DNA of 64,000 nt from Rahnella laticis (GCF_015644585.1 NZ_JADOBI010000004.1:62001-126000); one strand, 5' to 3'. Shown: positions 30,016 to 39,031, counted from the first letter of the stretch. The notes: generated by a model not told the origin, from the sequence alone. Program-made: numbers and translations.

Positions 30016-30228
30016 ATGACGACGTCAAACATCAAAGCCTGGGCCAACACACGTGAAACCTCTCATGAAATCGCTGAAGCCATTTTCGAACTGGCTAAAA
30101 ATGATGAGAAACTGGCGCAGAAAATTTGGGAAGAAGGCAGCGATGAAGTCTTGCCCATTGCGTTCGCAAAAACCAAGGACGACTATTTGTTCTGGGGTGA
30201 AGAGAAAATCGACAGGAAAAATGTCTGA
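30016..30228 (+). CDS. yccJ: YccJ family protein
   Basis: 70 residues matching E. coli YccJ ([51 protein letters not shown]). It is a small cytoplasmic protein of unknown function, next to wrbA in E. coli; wrbA is not here, so the context differs. Start: ATG 30016 has GAGGAGA at optimal spacing; an upstream in-frame ATG at 29977 lacks one. It ends at the terminator 30253-30279. Confidence 0.88.
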   Translation: MTTSNIKAWANTRETSHEIAEAIFELAKNDEKLAQKIWEEGSDEVLPIAFAKTKDDYLFWGEEKIDRKNV

Positions 30229-30252
30229 ACAGTAGCCCGGCCATTCGCCACG

Positions 30253-30279
30253 AAACCCTGGGATCTTCCCGGGGTTTTT
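30253..30279 (+). terminator. yccJ intrinsic terminator
   Basis: An eleven-base stem with one T-G wobble (AAACCCTGGGA at 30253-30263 against TCCCGGGGTTT) and a short loop is followed by T residues. Confidence 0.8.
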
Positions 30280-30298
30280 GCGTTAACCGGATACGCCG

Positions 30299-30559
30299 TT
30301 AGCTGTCAAAACCAAAGCCCATTTTGTGTGCCCACTCAAACACCTGTTCTTTATAGAAGAACCGGGGTTCGCACACGCCAGGCTCACCGGGCGTCTGAAT
30401 CATCACTGCGACGCAGGGATAAGCTACCGGACGCGCGTCAAAGATAAAATCTTCCACTTCCTGATCGGCAAACTCAGAGGTTTCGCCTACCGCACTTGCC
30501 TGGAATATTTCGTCCATGATCCACTGACGGTATTCAAATTCGTTGCTGATAAATTTCAT
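30299..30559 (-). CDS. 86-residue conserved hypothetical (paralogue B)
   Basis: A paralogue of the gene at 28390-28650, also 86 residues: MKFISNEFEYRQWIMDEIF, QEVEDFIFDARPVAYPCVAV, FFYKEQVFEWAHKMGF. The shared pattern is an aromatic/acidic N-terminus, an (E/D)F-F-(E/D)-RP-YPC centre and an FFY-E---EWA--MG C-terminus. No membrane segment or export signal is seen. Two adjacent ATGs exist (30562, 30559); the second is better spaced from AGGGGTG and gives the same length as paralogue A. Function unknown. Confidence 0.75.
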   Translation of the reverse strand: MKFISNEFEYRQWIMDEIFQASAVGETSEFADQEVEDFIFDARPVAYPCVAVMIQTPGEPGVCEPRFFYKEQVFEWAHKMGFGFDS

Positions 30560-30610
30560 CATTCACCCCTGTTCGGCTTTTACTTAACATGCGGTCAGGA
30601 CCGGATTTAT

Positions 30611-30886
30611 TCAATGGTTCAGGGCATCGCCACCGCAGCAAGGGCACACTTCGGCACGGGAAACCGACATCGCGGCGCTGCCGTCGCTGTCCCATTCCAC
30701 ACGTAAAGGTTTGCCATTGTCGTTTTCGGCTTTGATAAAGCGATCAAAATGCATCGCCTGCCCGGTCATTGTTTCAGTCAGCAACAGCTCATCGCCAGCA
30801 TAAATGCGCGCGGTCGCCTGTGCATCCTGTTTTTCACCAGAAATGATTTTGTGCAGATGATGAATAGTGAGTTTGATTCGTTCCAC
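30611..30886 (-). CDS. Small protein with C-terminal CPCCGGD motif
   Basis: 91 residues, family not recognised. It starts MERIKLTIHHLHKIISGEKQ, has a beta-rich middle (ATARIYAGDELLLTETMTGQ) and ends VCPCCGGDALNH, a compact cysteine cluster that may bind zinc. Start: GTG 30886 has AGGAG exactly 5 bases upstream. A longer in-frame reading from ATG 30937 has no ribosome site and adds a poorly structured lead, so GTG is preferred. It is followed 52 bases later by paralogue B on the same strand, with no terminator between, so they may be one transcript. Confidence 0.68.
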   Translation of the reverse strand: MERIKLTIHHLHKIISGEKQDAQATARIYAGDELLLTETMTGQAMHFDRFIKAENDNGKPLRVEWDSDGSAAMSVSRAEVCPCCGGDALNH

Positions 30887-31014
30887 TGTCGCTCCTGTAA
30901 CGGCAGGCATCATTTTTCGCATGTACGATTCATTCACGAAAATGATACCCAGCCGCTATTTTATCAGAGCATGCAGGGTAACGTCATGGGCAGAAGCCAT
31001 GTTTAAGGGCGCGA

Positions 31015-31521
31015 TCAGTGAGCTAACTGTGCTGTTCTGGTGGGATCTTGCTGCTGATTTTCCAGACGAGCCAGATCGTATACATCATAAAAGTCGATCG
31101 AGCCTTTGTTGCGTACGATCGATTCAATGCGATTTTTGATGCGCGAACTTACGCTGCCTGCGCTCAAAATTTGCTTAACCGCATCACCGGATAATTCACG
31201 GCTGAAATACCATTCGCCGTTATAACAAACGCGAAGATCTAGCACGCCGATGTCTTCGTAACGGTAAACCGGTTTGATTTCGAGCAGCAGCATCGCCGAC
31301 ATAAACACCAGAAATGCGGTGAAGCCGACAAACCAGCCGATGCCCATGTACGGTGAAACATACATCACCACGCCGACGGCGATATAGCCGACCAGCATCG
31401 CCAGGCATAACCACGGATGATTCACGAAGAACTCTCCATTGATGCGCGCCTTTCCGTCACGGCCTTCCTGACGATTGATCCGATCAATTTCACTGTTTAA
31501 TACGTTTTTGATTACGTCCAT
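31015..31521 (-). CDS. ylaC: YlaC family inner-membrane protein
   Basis: 168 residues matching the layout of E. coli YlaC: a charged N-terminus (LNSEIDRINRQEGRDGKARI), two transmembrane helices (about residues 34-56 and 60-82) and the conserved KPVYRYEDIGVLDLRVCYNG followed by KGSIDFYDVYDLAR. Function unknown. A GAGG sequence lies 9 bases before the ATG. It is divergent from the GyrI-like gene at 31704. Confidence 0.85.
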   Translation of the reverse strand: MDVIKNVLNSEIDRINRQEGRDGKARINGEFFVNHPWLCLAMLVGYIAVGVVMYVSPYMGIGWFVGFTAFLVFMSAMLLLEIKPVYRYEDIGVLDLRVCYNGEWYFSRELSGDAVKQILSAGSVSSRIKNRIESIVRNKGSIDFYDVYDLARLENQQQDPTRTAQLAH

Positions 31522-31703
31522 CTCATAACCTCACTGCGTCACGACTATAATGCAATCTGATTACATAATTTTATCATGACAACTGTTATAGCGCGTAGAG
31601 CAGTTACCGTGAGTAAAACGGTGAACTGTTATAGATAAGCTTGGCATTGACGTTTTACCCACATGGAAACCACCCAATCTATGTCAGATAAAAGGAGATC
31701 ATC

Positions 31704-32180
31704 GTGGCATTATCAATCGTAGAAAGACCGGCCAAAAAGCTGGTGAGCTACCGGGTTGTCGGCCCTTATCAGCAGTCAATCCACAGCGGCTTTCAGCAAC
31801 TGACCAAATGGGTTGCGCGGCATCATCAGCCGCGTACCGAATGGCTGACCTGGTTTCATGATAACCCTGATACCACGCCGGCAGAGGCTTTGCGGGCCGA
31901 TCCTTCGGTTTGCGTCGCCGATAATTTTATTCTGGATGAAGCAGAAGGTCTGTCGCTGCAAACGTTGCCAGGAGGCACTTATGCGGCCTATCACACCACT
32001 ATTGCCGACGGTAATTTTGAGAAAGCCTGGCGCGATTTTTATGCCCAGCTGCTGACCAGTGCGCACTACCGGCCGGACGGAAAAGCTTGTTTCGAACACT
32101 ATCTCAGTGATGGTTCGAAAAATGGTATCTGGGAAGTTGTACTTTATCAGTCTGTGGAGAAAATTCCCGCCATCCGCTAA
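31704..32180 (+). CDS. sbmC: GyrI/SbmC-like protein (DNA gyrase inhibitor family)
   Basis: 158 residues of the GyrI-like small-molecule-binding fold (LVSYRVVGPYQQSIHSGFQQ, FHDNPDTTPAEALRADPSVC, CFEHYLSDGSKNGIWEV). E. coli SbmC (GyrI) binds gyrase and protects against microcin B17 and other gyrase poisons, and is SOS-induced. I looked for a LexA box (CTGT-N8-ACAG) upstream and did not find one, so SOS control is not supported. The start is GTG 31704 with AAAGGAGAT upstream. Orthology to sbmC is likely; some GyrI-like proteins are instead hydrolases. Confidence 0.75.
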   Translation: MALSIVERPAKKLVSYRVVGPYQQSIHSGFQQLTKWVARHHQPRTEWLTWFHDNPDTTPAEALRADPSVCVADNFILDEAEGLSLQTLPGGTYAAYHTTIADGNFEKAWRDFYAQLLTSAHYRPDGKACFEHYLSDGSKNGIWEVVLYQSVEKIPAIR

Positions 32181-32185
32181 AAGGC

Positions 32186-32950
32186 TCAGACCAGAAGCGG
32201 AATGTCAGACTGACTGCAAAAATCGAGATAAGCCCGCGGTGGCTCAGCGTCGCTGACCAGTACATTGAATCGGGCAAGAGGTGCGATTGCCGCCGGTCGC
32301 ACCTGATCAAACTTCGTGCTGTCTGCCACCAGAATGCTTTGCGCAGAACGCTCCATCGCCTGATGTTTCATCAGCAACTCATCAAAATTGTAGCAAGTGA
32401 CGCCGTGTTCAATACTGACACCGGCCGCCGAAATAAAAGCTTTGGACGGACGGATATAATCCAGCTCACTGCTGCGCCCTAACGGGGTAAAAATACTGTT
32501 GCTGGATTTGAACGCGCCGCCACACAAAATCACGTCACAATGAGGCTTTTCCTGCAATGCGAGAAAGGTATTAAGCGAATAGCAGATTGCCGTAAAAACG
32601 AGGGTTTCGGGAATGCTTTCAATGACGTAAGGCATTGTGGTGCCGCAATCAAAAAACACCGTGTCGTTCGTCTGAATCAGCCCCGCAGCGCGTGAGGCCA
32701 GGCGTTTTTTCTCCGCAACCTGACGCATTTTCTGTTCGCTGACAAAATAATGCGTCGCCGGGTTATTCTTGGGATCCATGACAATGTAGCCGCCCAGCAA
32801 AATAACCGGCGCAGGCGCCACGTTAAGGTCACGGCGTATCGTCATTTCGGAAACATTAAGCAGTAAAGACGCTTCTTTCAGATGAATTTTGTCGGTCTTT
32901 TTTAATGCCAGCAACAGACGCTGGATCCTGTCTTCACGCTTATTTTCCAT
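32186..32950 (-). CDS. deoR: DeoR, deoxyribonucleoside operon repressor
   Basis: A 254-residue DeoR-family repressor. The N-terminal helix-turn-helix is KEASLLLNVSEMTIRRDL (about residues 25-42); the DeoR sugar-binding domain has LLGGYIVMDPKNN, FFDCGTTMPYVIESIP and CYSLNTFLALQEKPHCDVIL. These match E. coli DeoR, which represses deoCABD and nupG and releases DNA on binding deoxyribose-5-phosphate. It lies tail-to-tail with the GyrI-like gene (5 bases apart) and downstream of the phosphatase gene on the same strand. The Shine-Dalgarno is weak. Confidence 0.9.
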   Translation of the reverse strand: MENKREDRIQRLLLALKKTDKIHLKEASLLLNVSEMTIRRDLNVAPAPVILLGGYIVMDPKNNPATHYFVSEQKMRQVAEKKRLASRAAGLIQTNDTVFFDCGTTMPYVIESIPETLVFTAICYSLNTFLALQEKPHCDVILCGGAFKSSNSIFTPLGRSSELDYIRPSKAFISAAGVSIEHGVTCYNFDELLMKHQAMERSAQSILVADSTKFDQVRPAAIAPLARFNVLVSDAEPPRAYLDFCSQSDIPLLV

Positions 32951-33034
32951 GGTGTTATCTCACGCCTTTCCCGTTCGCAGCCGCTCACTATACCTTTGCC
33001 GCGCAACCACCGCAAACCCGCCCGCAGCCTGATA

Positions 33035-33694
33035 TTATTGCAATTGACGTATCGTCAGATAACCACCAAAGACCGCGCCGGTATCGATATAAAACAGGTT
33101 GGCAAATTGCAGTGCAGGTTCAACCGGCGTATGCCCGAAATAGAAAGCATCAGCGCCGGATATCGGCCCGTAACGTCCGGCAAGTGCGTAGTTAATACGG
33201 TCACGGTTCCAGATAGTTTCATAACTGTCGAGCGGCTTTCCGAAAACATATTCGTCCGAAACGTAGTCCGCATGCGCAATGACGATGCGTTTCCCTTCGC
33301 GCGTGTTGAGTTCGAGAACGTGCGGCAATTTGTCTGCCTGCAAAATCAGCCCTTTTGCCTGCGCCTGAACCTCATCTTCCAGTGCATAAAACCAGTCGCC
33401 GCCGTTACGCAGCCATCTTGAAACATTCTCTTCATGTATCGCATCAATCGCCATCTGCTCGTGATTGCCGCGTACACAGCAAAAACAAGGCTCATTGATC
33501 AGGCGCAGACATCCGACGCTGTCGGGACCGCGATCGGCGAGATCGCCGACGGACAACAGCAAATCGCGTTGCGGATCGAACGCTATCTTCGCCAGTTCAT
33601 GCCCGAGCATGCTGAGACATCCATGCAGATCCCCCACGACAAAAATGCGGTGGTAAAGCGAGCCATCGATACGCTGATACAAAGCAGACGTCAT
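33035..33694 (-). CDS. pphA: PphA-type serine/threonine protein phosphatase
   Basis: A 219-residue metallophosphatase of the bacterial PPP group. The metal and catalytic motifs are GDLHGC (about residue 22), GDLADRGPDS (about 50) and RGNHEQM (about 76), with later histidines in IAHADY and FGHTPVE. The match extends to the end (FYIDTGAVFGGYLTIRQLQ). E. coli PphA and PphB hydrolyse phosphoprotein and signal misfolding to the Cpx pathway. PphA is the closer match as remembered; PphB is possible. A weak ribosome site precedes the ATG. Confidence 0.88.
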   Translation of the reverse strand: MTSALYQRIDGSLYHRIFVVGDLHGCLSMLGHELAKIAFDPQRDLLLSVGDLADRGPDSVGCLRLINEPCFCCVRGNHEQMAIDAIHEENVSRWLRNGGDWFYALEDEVQAQAKGLILQADKLPHVLELNTREGKRIVIAHADYVSDEYVFGKPLDSYETIWNRDRINYALAGRYGPISGADAFYFGHTPVEPALQFANLFYIDTGAVFGGYLTIRQLQ

Positions 33695-33760
33695 ACGAAA
33701 CAGAAATCCATAAAGGCAGTGAATTCTTTAAGTGTAACGTATGAAAAGAAGGAGGAAAGA

Positions 33761-33844
33761 ATGCGTGCGGCTGAGAAGAAAATTTTCGCTGCCCGTCAGC
33801 GGTTTGAGCGCTCTCTACACGTAGTTGGCGCTGAAATCCACTGA
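33761..33844 (+). CDS. Possible 27-residue basic small protein
   Basis: A short ORF, MRAAEKKIFAARQRFERSLH then VVGAEIH, preceded by AAGGAGG at ideal spacing (about 6 bases). A second 27-codon frame starts at ATG 33741 and overlaps it (rich in Lys/Arg). Either could be a leader peptide or small protein upstream of the zinc-ribbon gene at 33921, or chance. No terminator separates it from that gene. The call rests only on the Shine-Dalgarno. Confidence 0.3.
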   Translation: MRAAEKKIFAARQRFERSLHVVGAEIH

Positions 33845-33920
33845 TAATTAAATTATCGTTAAGTAACTGCCGCCTTTTTGTGCTAGACTACTGCCCGCTC
33901 TAAGTAAAACCGGAGGTTTT

Positions 33921-34187
33921 ATGAGTTCCACCGTTGTAAGCGCTCAAGACGAGTGTCCGTTGTGCCAAAGCACGAATAAGACGTCGGTGAATATGTCGGC
34001 GAAAATTGTCACCGTGACCTGCACTTCTTGCGGCCGTTACAGTATCTTCCGCAAAACTATGGAAGAAATTTCTATAGACCGGAAGAAACGCGTTGCCCTG
34101 CAGGCGTTTTTCACCAGCCAGCCCAACTACCATCTGCCTTTATCTATCAGGGCACTGAGCAACACTGATTCACCGGGTGAGTTCTGA
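33921..34187 (+). CDS. Small zinc-ribbon-like hypothetical protein
   Basis: 88 residues, family not recognised. Two CxxC pairs (ECPLCQSTNKT and VTCTSCGRYSIF) 22 residues apart form a likely zinc ribbon, followed by a basic segment (SIDRKKRVALQAFF). AACCGGAGG precedes the ATG. An extended -10 (TGCTAGACT) about 35 bases upstream could be its promoter. A hairpin at 34193-34216 may end the transcript. It is convergent to the tRNA operon. Nucleic-acid binding is possible but unproven. Confidence 0.7.
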   Translation: MSSTVVSAQDECPLCQSTNKTSVNMSAKIVTVTCTSCGRYSIFRKTMEEISIDRKKRVALQAFFTSQPNYHLPLSIRALSNTDSPGEF

Positions 34188-34298
34188 CCCTAAAAACGCC
34201 CCTCGGGGCTGTTTTAATTCCCTTCTTACACCTGCTCCCCTGCACGCCACATGAAAAAGCATCATTGCGTATTCTTGTGGCTTGCCGAATTTCAGACA

Positions 34299-34322
34299 TA
34301 AAAAAACCACCCGAAGGTGGCT
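34299..34322 (-). terminator. Terminator of the gly-cys-leu tRNA operon
   Basis: On the minus strand the hairpin CCACC-TTCG-GGTGG (34307-34320) with a UUCG-type tetraloop is followed by seven T residues. It lies about 50 bases after tRNA-Leu. Confidence 0.88.
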
Positions 34323-34371
34323 ATAACGACATTACTACTTTATTGCTTTTGATTATTCAGCTAATTTTCCA

Positions 34372-34457
34372 TGGTACCCGGGACGAGACTTGAACTCGTA
34401 CAGCCATAAGCCGAGGGATTTTAAATCCCTTGTGTCTACCGATTCCACCACCCGGGC
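34372..34457 (-). tRNA. leuZ: tRNA-Leu (anticodon TAA)
   Basis: 86 bases including an encoded CCA. The anticodon arm GGGATTTAAAATCCC gives anticodon TAA (codon UUA). It has a long variable arm typical of class II tRNA, a seven-base acceptor stem (GCCCGGG/CCCGGGT) and GTTCAAGTC in the T arm. It is the last of three tRNAs in the conserved glyW-cysT-leuZ order. Confidence 0.96.
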
Positions 34458-34468
34458 TCCGGGAAAAT

Positions 34469-34542
34469 TGGAGGCGCGTTCCGGAGTCGAACCGGACTAG
34501 GCGGATTTGCAATCCGCTACATAACCGCTTTGTTAACGCGCC
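34469..34542 (-). tRNA. cysT: tRNA-Cys (anticodon GCA)
   Basis: 74 bases including CCA. The anticodon arm GCGGATTGCAAATCCGC gives GCA. The acceptor stem GGCGCGT pairs with ACGCGCC; the T arm has GGTTCGACTCC. It is the middle member of the three-tRNA operon. Confidence 0.96.
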
Positions 34543-34600
34543 TTAAATCTTACTACTTGTCTTGCACTTAAACCAATTCACGAACCAGTTTAAGAAAATT

Positions 34601-34676
<76 letters not shown>

Positions 34677-34745
34677 TTTAATCAGAACGTACTGATTTTT
34701 TTAACTATCTTCTGGCGTATAACTGGCTGCCTTCCGATGCGTTGC

Positions 34746-34773
34746 ATTCTACTGACCTGACGGATTGAGTCAA
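34746..34773 (-). promoter_or_regulatory. Promoter of the tRNA operon
   Basis: Minus strand: -35 TTGACT (34768-34773), 16-base spacer, -10 TAGAAT (34746-34751), then a GC-rich discriminator-like stretch (GCAACGC). This layout is typical of stringently controlled stable-RNA promoters. Transcription would begin about 60 bases before tRNA-Gly. Confidence 0.75.
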
Positions 34774-34823
34774 TAAAATTATCAGGTTCATGCGATCGTT
34801 TGACGTTTTTTACGTCAGTTTGA

Positions 34824-35372
34824 TCAGGGTTCCAGCAAATCGTGGCGCGCAGCGTTCAAATACTGGAACATTGACCAGAAAGTCAGCACCGCAGCAATGT
34901 AAAGCGCAACCACACCGACACCCACCACGATGTTATCCGGACGCCACAATAACGCGACCAGGGACAACATTTGCGCCGTTGTCTTCACTTTACCGATCCA
35001 GGACACCGCAACACTGCTCCGTTTACCAATTTCCGCCATCCACTCGCGCAGCGCCGAAATGATAATTTCACGTGCAATCATCGTCGCGGCCGGCAACGTA
35101 ATCCACCATGAATGGAAGTATTCTGCGACCAGCACCAGCGCGATGGCGACCATCACTTTGTCTGCAACCGGATCCAGAAATGCACCAAAACGCGTTGTTT
35201 GCTTCAGGCGACGGGCAAGATATCCATCAAACCAGTCAGTCACCGCTGCAAAAACAAAAATCAGCGCGCAGGCCAGTGATGCCCATGGATAAGGCAGATA
35301 GAAAGCCAGCACAAAGAACGGTATCAGTACAACGCGGAACAGGGTAAGGCACGTAGGTATATTAAATTGCAT
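34824..35372 (-). CDS. pgsA: CDP-diacylglycerol-glycerol-3-phosphate phosphatidyltransferase PgsA
   Basis: A 182-residue inner-membrane enzyme. It makes phosphatidylglycerophosphate from CDP-diacylglycerol and glycerol-3-phosphate, the committed step to phosphatidylglycerol and cardiolipin. The CDP-alcohol phosphotransferase signature DG-x2-AR-x8-G-x3-D-x3-D is complete ([14 protein letters not shown], then GAFLDPVAD). About four to five transmembrane helices. The N-terminus [20 protein letters not shown] matches E. coli. Downstream of uvrC and upstream of the tRNAs, the conserved enterobacterial order. Confidence 0.96.
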   Translation of the reverse strand: MQFNIPTCLTLFRVVLIPFFVLAFYLPYPWASLACALIFVFAAVTDWFDGYLARRLKQTTRFGAFLDPVADKVMVAIALVLVAEYFHSWWITLPAATMIAREIIISALREWMAEIGKRSSVAVSWIGKVKTTAQMLSLVALLWRPDNIVVGVGVVALYIAAVLTFWSMFQYLNAARHDLLEP

Positions 35373-35428
35373 AGCGAAGGTAACTGTTTGTCCGGTGTGG
35401 ATATTATGAGTATGTTGCTACATTGCCT

Positions 35429-37264
35429 TTAGTGTTTCAACGCATTATGAATCTTTTCTGCCAATGCGTTAGAAATACCCGGCACCTGTGCAATTTCCTC
35501 TACGCTGGCATTCAGTAATGGCTGAATGCCTCCCATGTATTTCAGTAAAACCTGACGCCGTTTTGGCCCGACGCCTTCAATTTCTTCCAGTGCACTGGTC
35601 GTACGCACTTTAGCGCGACGCTGACGGTGGCCGGTGATCGCATGATTGTGTGAGTCATCGCGGATATGCTGAATCACATGCAACGCAGGAGAATCCGCCG
35701 GTAACGCAATCCCCTCACCTTCTGGCACGAAAAACAACGTTTCCAGCCCGGCTTTGCGGTCAGCACCTTTGGCGATACCAATCAGCAGCGGTTTAGATTT
35801 ATCCCACTCAACATTCAGCGAGTCGAAAACATCGCGTGCCATGCCGAGCTGACCTTTCCCGCCGTCAATAAAGATGACATCAGGGATTTTCTTTTCATCA
35901 AGCGCTTTGCCATAACGGCGGTTCAGCACCTGAGCCATCGCCGCATAATCATCGCCCGGCGTAATACCCGTGATGTTATAGCGGCGGTATTCAGAGCGCA
36001 CCGGGCCGTTGCCGTCAAAAACAACGCAGGAAGCGACCGTTTGCTCGCCCATAGTATGGCTGATGTCGAAGCATTCCATGCGGTTAATTTCGGCAAGATG
36101 GAGTGTTTTTGCCAATTCTGCCAGCCGCTGATGGATGGTGGATTGCTGCGCAAGCTTTGTTGTAAGCGCGGTGGACGCGTTGGTACGCGCCAGTTTCAAA
36201 TAACGCGCGCGGTCACCGCGGGGTTTACTTTGAATCTGAACTTTACGTCCGGCCATTTCACTGAGGGATTCCGCCAGCAAATCTTTTTCTGGCAGGCTGA
36301 AATCCAGCAGAATTTCACCGGGAAGCGTACGCATCTGGCTCCCCTGCAAATAAAACTGCCCGACAAATGTCTGCACGACTTCGCCCAGGTCGGTGCCGCC
36401 CGGCACTTTCGGATAATAGCTGCGGCTGCCAAGCACTTTACCCTGACGGATAAACAGCACATGCAGACAGGCCATTCCCGACTCAAAGGCCACGCCGATG
36501 ACGTCCAGATCTTCGCTGTTGCCCGATACAAACTGACGTTCTGTGACGCGACGGACGGCCTGAATCTGATCACGGATCCGCCCGGCATCTTCAAATCGCA
36601 AATCTTTGCTGGCTTCTTCCATACGGTTGACCAACTGCGTAACAACCTGCTGATCTTTACCGGACAGGAACAGGCGAACGTAATCTACCTGATCGTTGTA
36701 TTCCTGATCGCTGACCAGCCCTTTAACACACGGGCCCAGGCAACGGCCAATCTGATATTGCAGACACGGACGTGAGCGGTTGCTGTAAACACTGTTTTCG
36801 CACTGGCGGATGGGGAAAAGTTTCTGCAACAGCGCCAGCGTTTCGCGAACAGCGTAAGAGTTGGGGAAAGGCCCGAAATATTCGCCTTTCGCATGCTTCG
36901 CGCCACGGTGAACGGTAATTCTCGGATGGTTGTCCGCGCTGAGGAAAATCAGCGGATACGACTTATCATCGCGCAACAAAACGTTGTAGCGCGGCTGATA
37001 CAGTTTGATGTAGTTGTGTTCGAGCAGCAGCGCTTCGGTTTCCGTATGCGTTACGGTGACATCGATTTGCGCGATATTCTTGACCAGCGTTTCCGTTTTA
37101 CGGCTGGAAACCTGGACGCGAAAATAGCTTGAAAGACGTTTTTTAAGGTCTTTGGCTTTACCTACATAGATTACGGTGCCACTGGCGTCATACATCCTGT
37201 AGACGCCCGGCTGGCTGGTGACCGTTTTCAGAAAGGCTTTAGGGTCGAAACGCTCATCACTCAC
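35429..37264 (-). CDS. uvrC: Excinuclease ABC subunit C (UvrC)
   Basis: A 611-residue endonuclease of nucleotide excision repair, making both incisions around lesions marked by UvrAB. An N-terminal GIY-YIG nuclease ([20 protein letters not shown], about residues 20-40) is followed by a Cys cluster ([13 protein letters not shown]), a UVR motif that binds UvrB (about 204-239), an RNase H-like nuclease ([27 protein letters not shown]) and C-terminal helix-hairpin-helix repeats ([18 protein letters not shown]). The start is GTG 37264, overlapping the end of uvrY by 8 bases, as in the classic uvrY-uvrC operon. Confidence 0.97.
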   Translation of the reverse strand: MSDERFDPKAFLKTVTSQPGVYRMYDASGTVIYVGKAKDLKKRLSSYFRVQVSSRKTETLVKNIAQIDVTVTHTETEALLLEHNYIKLYQPRYNVLLRDDKSYPLIFLSADNHPRITVHRGAKHAKGEYFGPFPNSYAVRETLALLQKLFPIRQCENSVYSNRSRPCLQYQIGRCLGPCVKGLVSDQEYNDQVDYVRLFLSGKDQQVVTQLVNRMEEASKDLRFEDAGRIRDQIQAVRRVTERQFVSGNSEDLDVIGVAFESGMACLHVLFIRQGKVLGSRSYYPKVPGGTDLGEVVQTFVGQFYLQGSQMRTLPGEILLDFSLPEKDLLAESLSEMAGRKVQIQSKPRGDRARYLKLARTNASTALTTKLAQQSTIHQRLAELAKTLHLAEINRMECFDISHTMGEQTVASCVVFDGNGPVRSEYRRYNITGITPGDDYAAMAQVLNRRYGKALDEKKIPDVIFIDGGKGQLGMARDVFDSLNVEWDKSKPLLIGIAKGADRKAGLETLFFVPEGEGIALPADSPALHVIQHIRDDSHNHAITGHRQRRAKVRTTSALEEIEGVGPKRRQVLLKYMGGIQPLLNASVEEIAQVPGISNALAEKIHNALKH

Positions 37265-37913
37265 TGCCTGATAAAGTCTCCGCGTTGAACAAGCCGTGCC
37301 GGATAGCCAAATGGGTTAACTCAACATCGCCGCTGATATTTAATTTACTAAACATCCTGTAACGATAACTGTTAACTGTCTTCGGGCTCAAGTTCAGCTG
37401 TTCTGAAATTTCATTCACCTTTTGCCCTTTAGTAATCATAAGCATGATCTGTAATTCACGCTCGGATAAGGAATCAAAAGGCGTTTCAGATTGGGGTTCA
37501 ATCTGGCTGAGTGCCATTTGTTGTGCGATGTCAGACGCAATATAGCGCTGACCCGAATCAACCAGGCGGATAGCATTTACCACTTCCTGTGGCGCAGCCC
37601 CTTTACTCAGATAGCCCGAAGCCCCGGCCTGCATCACTTTGGCGGGTAACGGATTTTCGGTATAAATCGTCAGGATGATTATCTTGATGTCGGGCGAAAA
37701 ACGAATGATTTTCTTCGTCGCTTCTAACCCGCCGATACCCGGCATGTTCATATCCATCAGGACAATATCAACATCGTTGGCGCGACACCATTTGACGGCA
37801 TCTTCACCGCACTGCGCTTCACCAACGACTTTGATGCCTTTGATATCTTCAAGAATGCGTCGGATCCCTGCGCGCACCAGTTCATGGTCATCAACAAGAA
37901 GAACGCTAATCAA
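37257..37913 (-). CDS. uvrY: Response regulator UvrY (GacA/SirA)
   Basis: A 218-residue response regulator of the BarA-UvrY system. When phosphorylated at Asp54 (VLMDMNMPG) it activates csrB/csrC, relieving CsrA repression. The receiver has the acidic pair DD at 8-9 and a LuxR-type helix-turn-helix near residues 150-200 ([36 protein letters not shown]). Start: TTG 37913 with GGAGA 7 bases upstream gives a protein collinear with E. coli UvrY; the longer reading from ATG 37943 adds ten unmatched residues. Confidence 0.96.
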   Translation of the reverse strand: MISVLLVDDHELVRAGIRRILEDIKGIKVVGEAQCGEDAVKWCRANDVDIVLMDMNMPGIGGLEATKKIIRFSPDIKIIILTIYTENPLPAKVMQAGASGYLSKGAAPQEVVNAIRLVDSGQRYIASDIAQQMALSQIEPQSETPFDSLSERELQIMLMITKGQKVNEISEQLNLSPKTVNSYRYRMFSKLNISGDVELTHLAIRHGLFNAETLSGSE

Positions 37914-38689
37914 AGAGAATTCTCCAAAAAATAAGGGCGACACACCGTCAGGTTCTTCAAGCCCGTCTTAACGTAATCATGCACGCTGAACATTAATAGT
38001 GTTCTCAGACCGCTTATAAACGAAGAGGAGGTGGCAATTAGAGGCCAGCATTAACAAACTCGCCCCACTACCGCTCATCGGCAGTGTTTTAAATCAGGAA
38101 GACGAAAGCATTATTATAGCCCGCGTATTTTACTCTATCATGCCGTCCTGACCAAGGAATGTCTGAAAAAAACTACTTTGCTGAATGTAAATGAGAAGTG
38201 CCATCACCTGTATTAATAATTCATTAAAAAAACCTGTCTAATCAACGAAAAGGCTGCTCAGAGGTCCGATGTTTTCAGCAGTAAAAAAATAATAACACCG
38301 GAATTTTCAGGTCTAAAACAGGCATTTTCTTAGACTGCTTATTTATCCGTCAACGTCGTTCTTTCATATATCTATGATATATCCGATTATTATTTTGGAT
38401 AGCACGAATTGCTGATGGCTTATATGAATAAGTCTGCACATCCGCATGAAAGGTTCTCAGCTTGCTATTACGTTTAGTATTCTTTACGGCGCCCATAATA
38501 TTCCGTATGAATAATCCTATTTGGCTGTTTTAACCGCAACAGGTCCGCGCTGCACTAAACCGTGCCAACTATGCTAAAATGCTGCCACTTTTCACCCTTC
38601 ATAGCGGGTGAGTTCATTTTTCGCCCTGTTCTTTTTACCGTTCAGAATTCGGCGTGCTGCCTGTCAGCCTGTCTGAGGAGATTTAAATA
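37914..38689. other. Long non-coding gap upstream of uvrY and yecF
   Basis: About 775 mostly AT-rich bases between divergent uvrY and yecF. I see no supported ORF or recognisable RNA. A possible extended -10 for yecF (TGCTAAAAT near 38572) and an SD-like GAGGAGG near 38025 without a usable ORF are present. A short hairpin (CACCC/GGGTG at about 38594-38609) precedes yecF. Confidence 0.45.
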
Positions 38690-38914
38690 ATGAGTAATTG
38701 CGATTTTACGACTGAAGCAAACGTTGAAACACTGGCGACCGAAGTTGCCTGCCTGAAAGCCACGCTGACCCTGATTTTGAAAGCCATTGGTCAGGCTGAT
38801 GCAGGTAAAGTCATGCTGAATATGGAACGTTTTGTGGCGCAGATGGAAGACGAGCAACAGGCTGAAGTCTTCAAAAACTCCCTGCAACAAATCAAATTTG
38901 CTTACCGCCAGTAA
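38690..38914 (+). CDS. yecF: YecF (DUF2594) small protein
   Basis: 74 residues matching the enterobacterial YecF family: [20 protein letters not shown] and [20 protein letters not shown]. It is mostly helical and cytoplasmic, with no assigned function. A strong Shine-Dalgarno (GAGGAG, 9 bases) precedes ATG. yecF neighbours uvrY-uvrC in E. coli, where sdiA also lies; sdiA is absent here. A GC hairpin (38924-38947) follows but lacks a T tail. Confidence 0.88.
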   Translation: MSNCDFTTEANVETLATEVACLKATLTLILKAIGQADAGKVMLNMERFVAQMEDEQQAEVFKNSLQQIKFAYRQ

Positions 38915-39031
38915 GAACATTTCGGAGCCTGCCGCCTGGCGGGCTCCGCGCTTTCCCCGCACGACCTCCCGGCTTCCGCCCTATATTCTGCTATAATAGA
39001 GCCCTGTATTCACATCATCAGGACAACCGTT

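Noticed and set aside
31560-31640. LexA box upstream of the GyrI-like gene
   Set aside because: CTGT occurs twice (in ACTGTTATAG) but no ACAG half at the correct spacing follows.
38924-38952. Terminator after yecF
   Set aside because: The GC hairpin is good but no T run follows, so an intrinsic terminator is not called.
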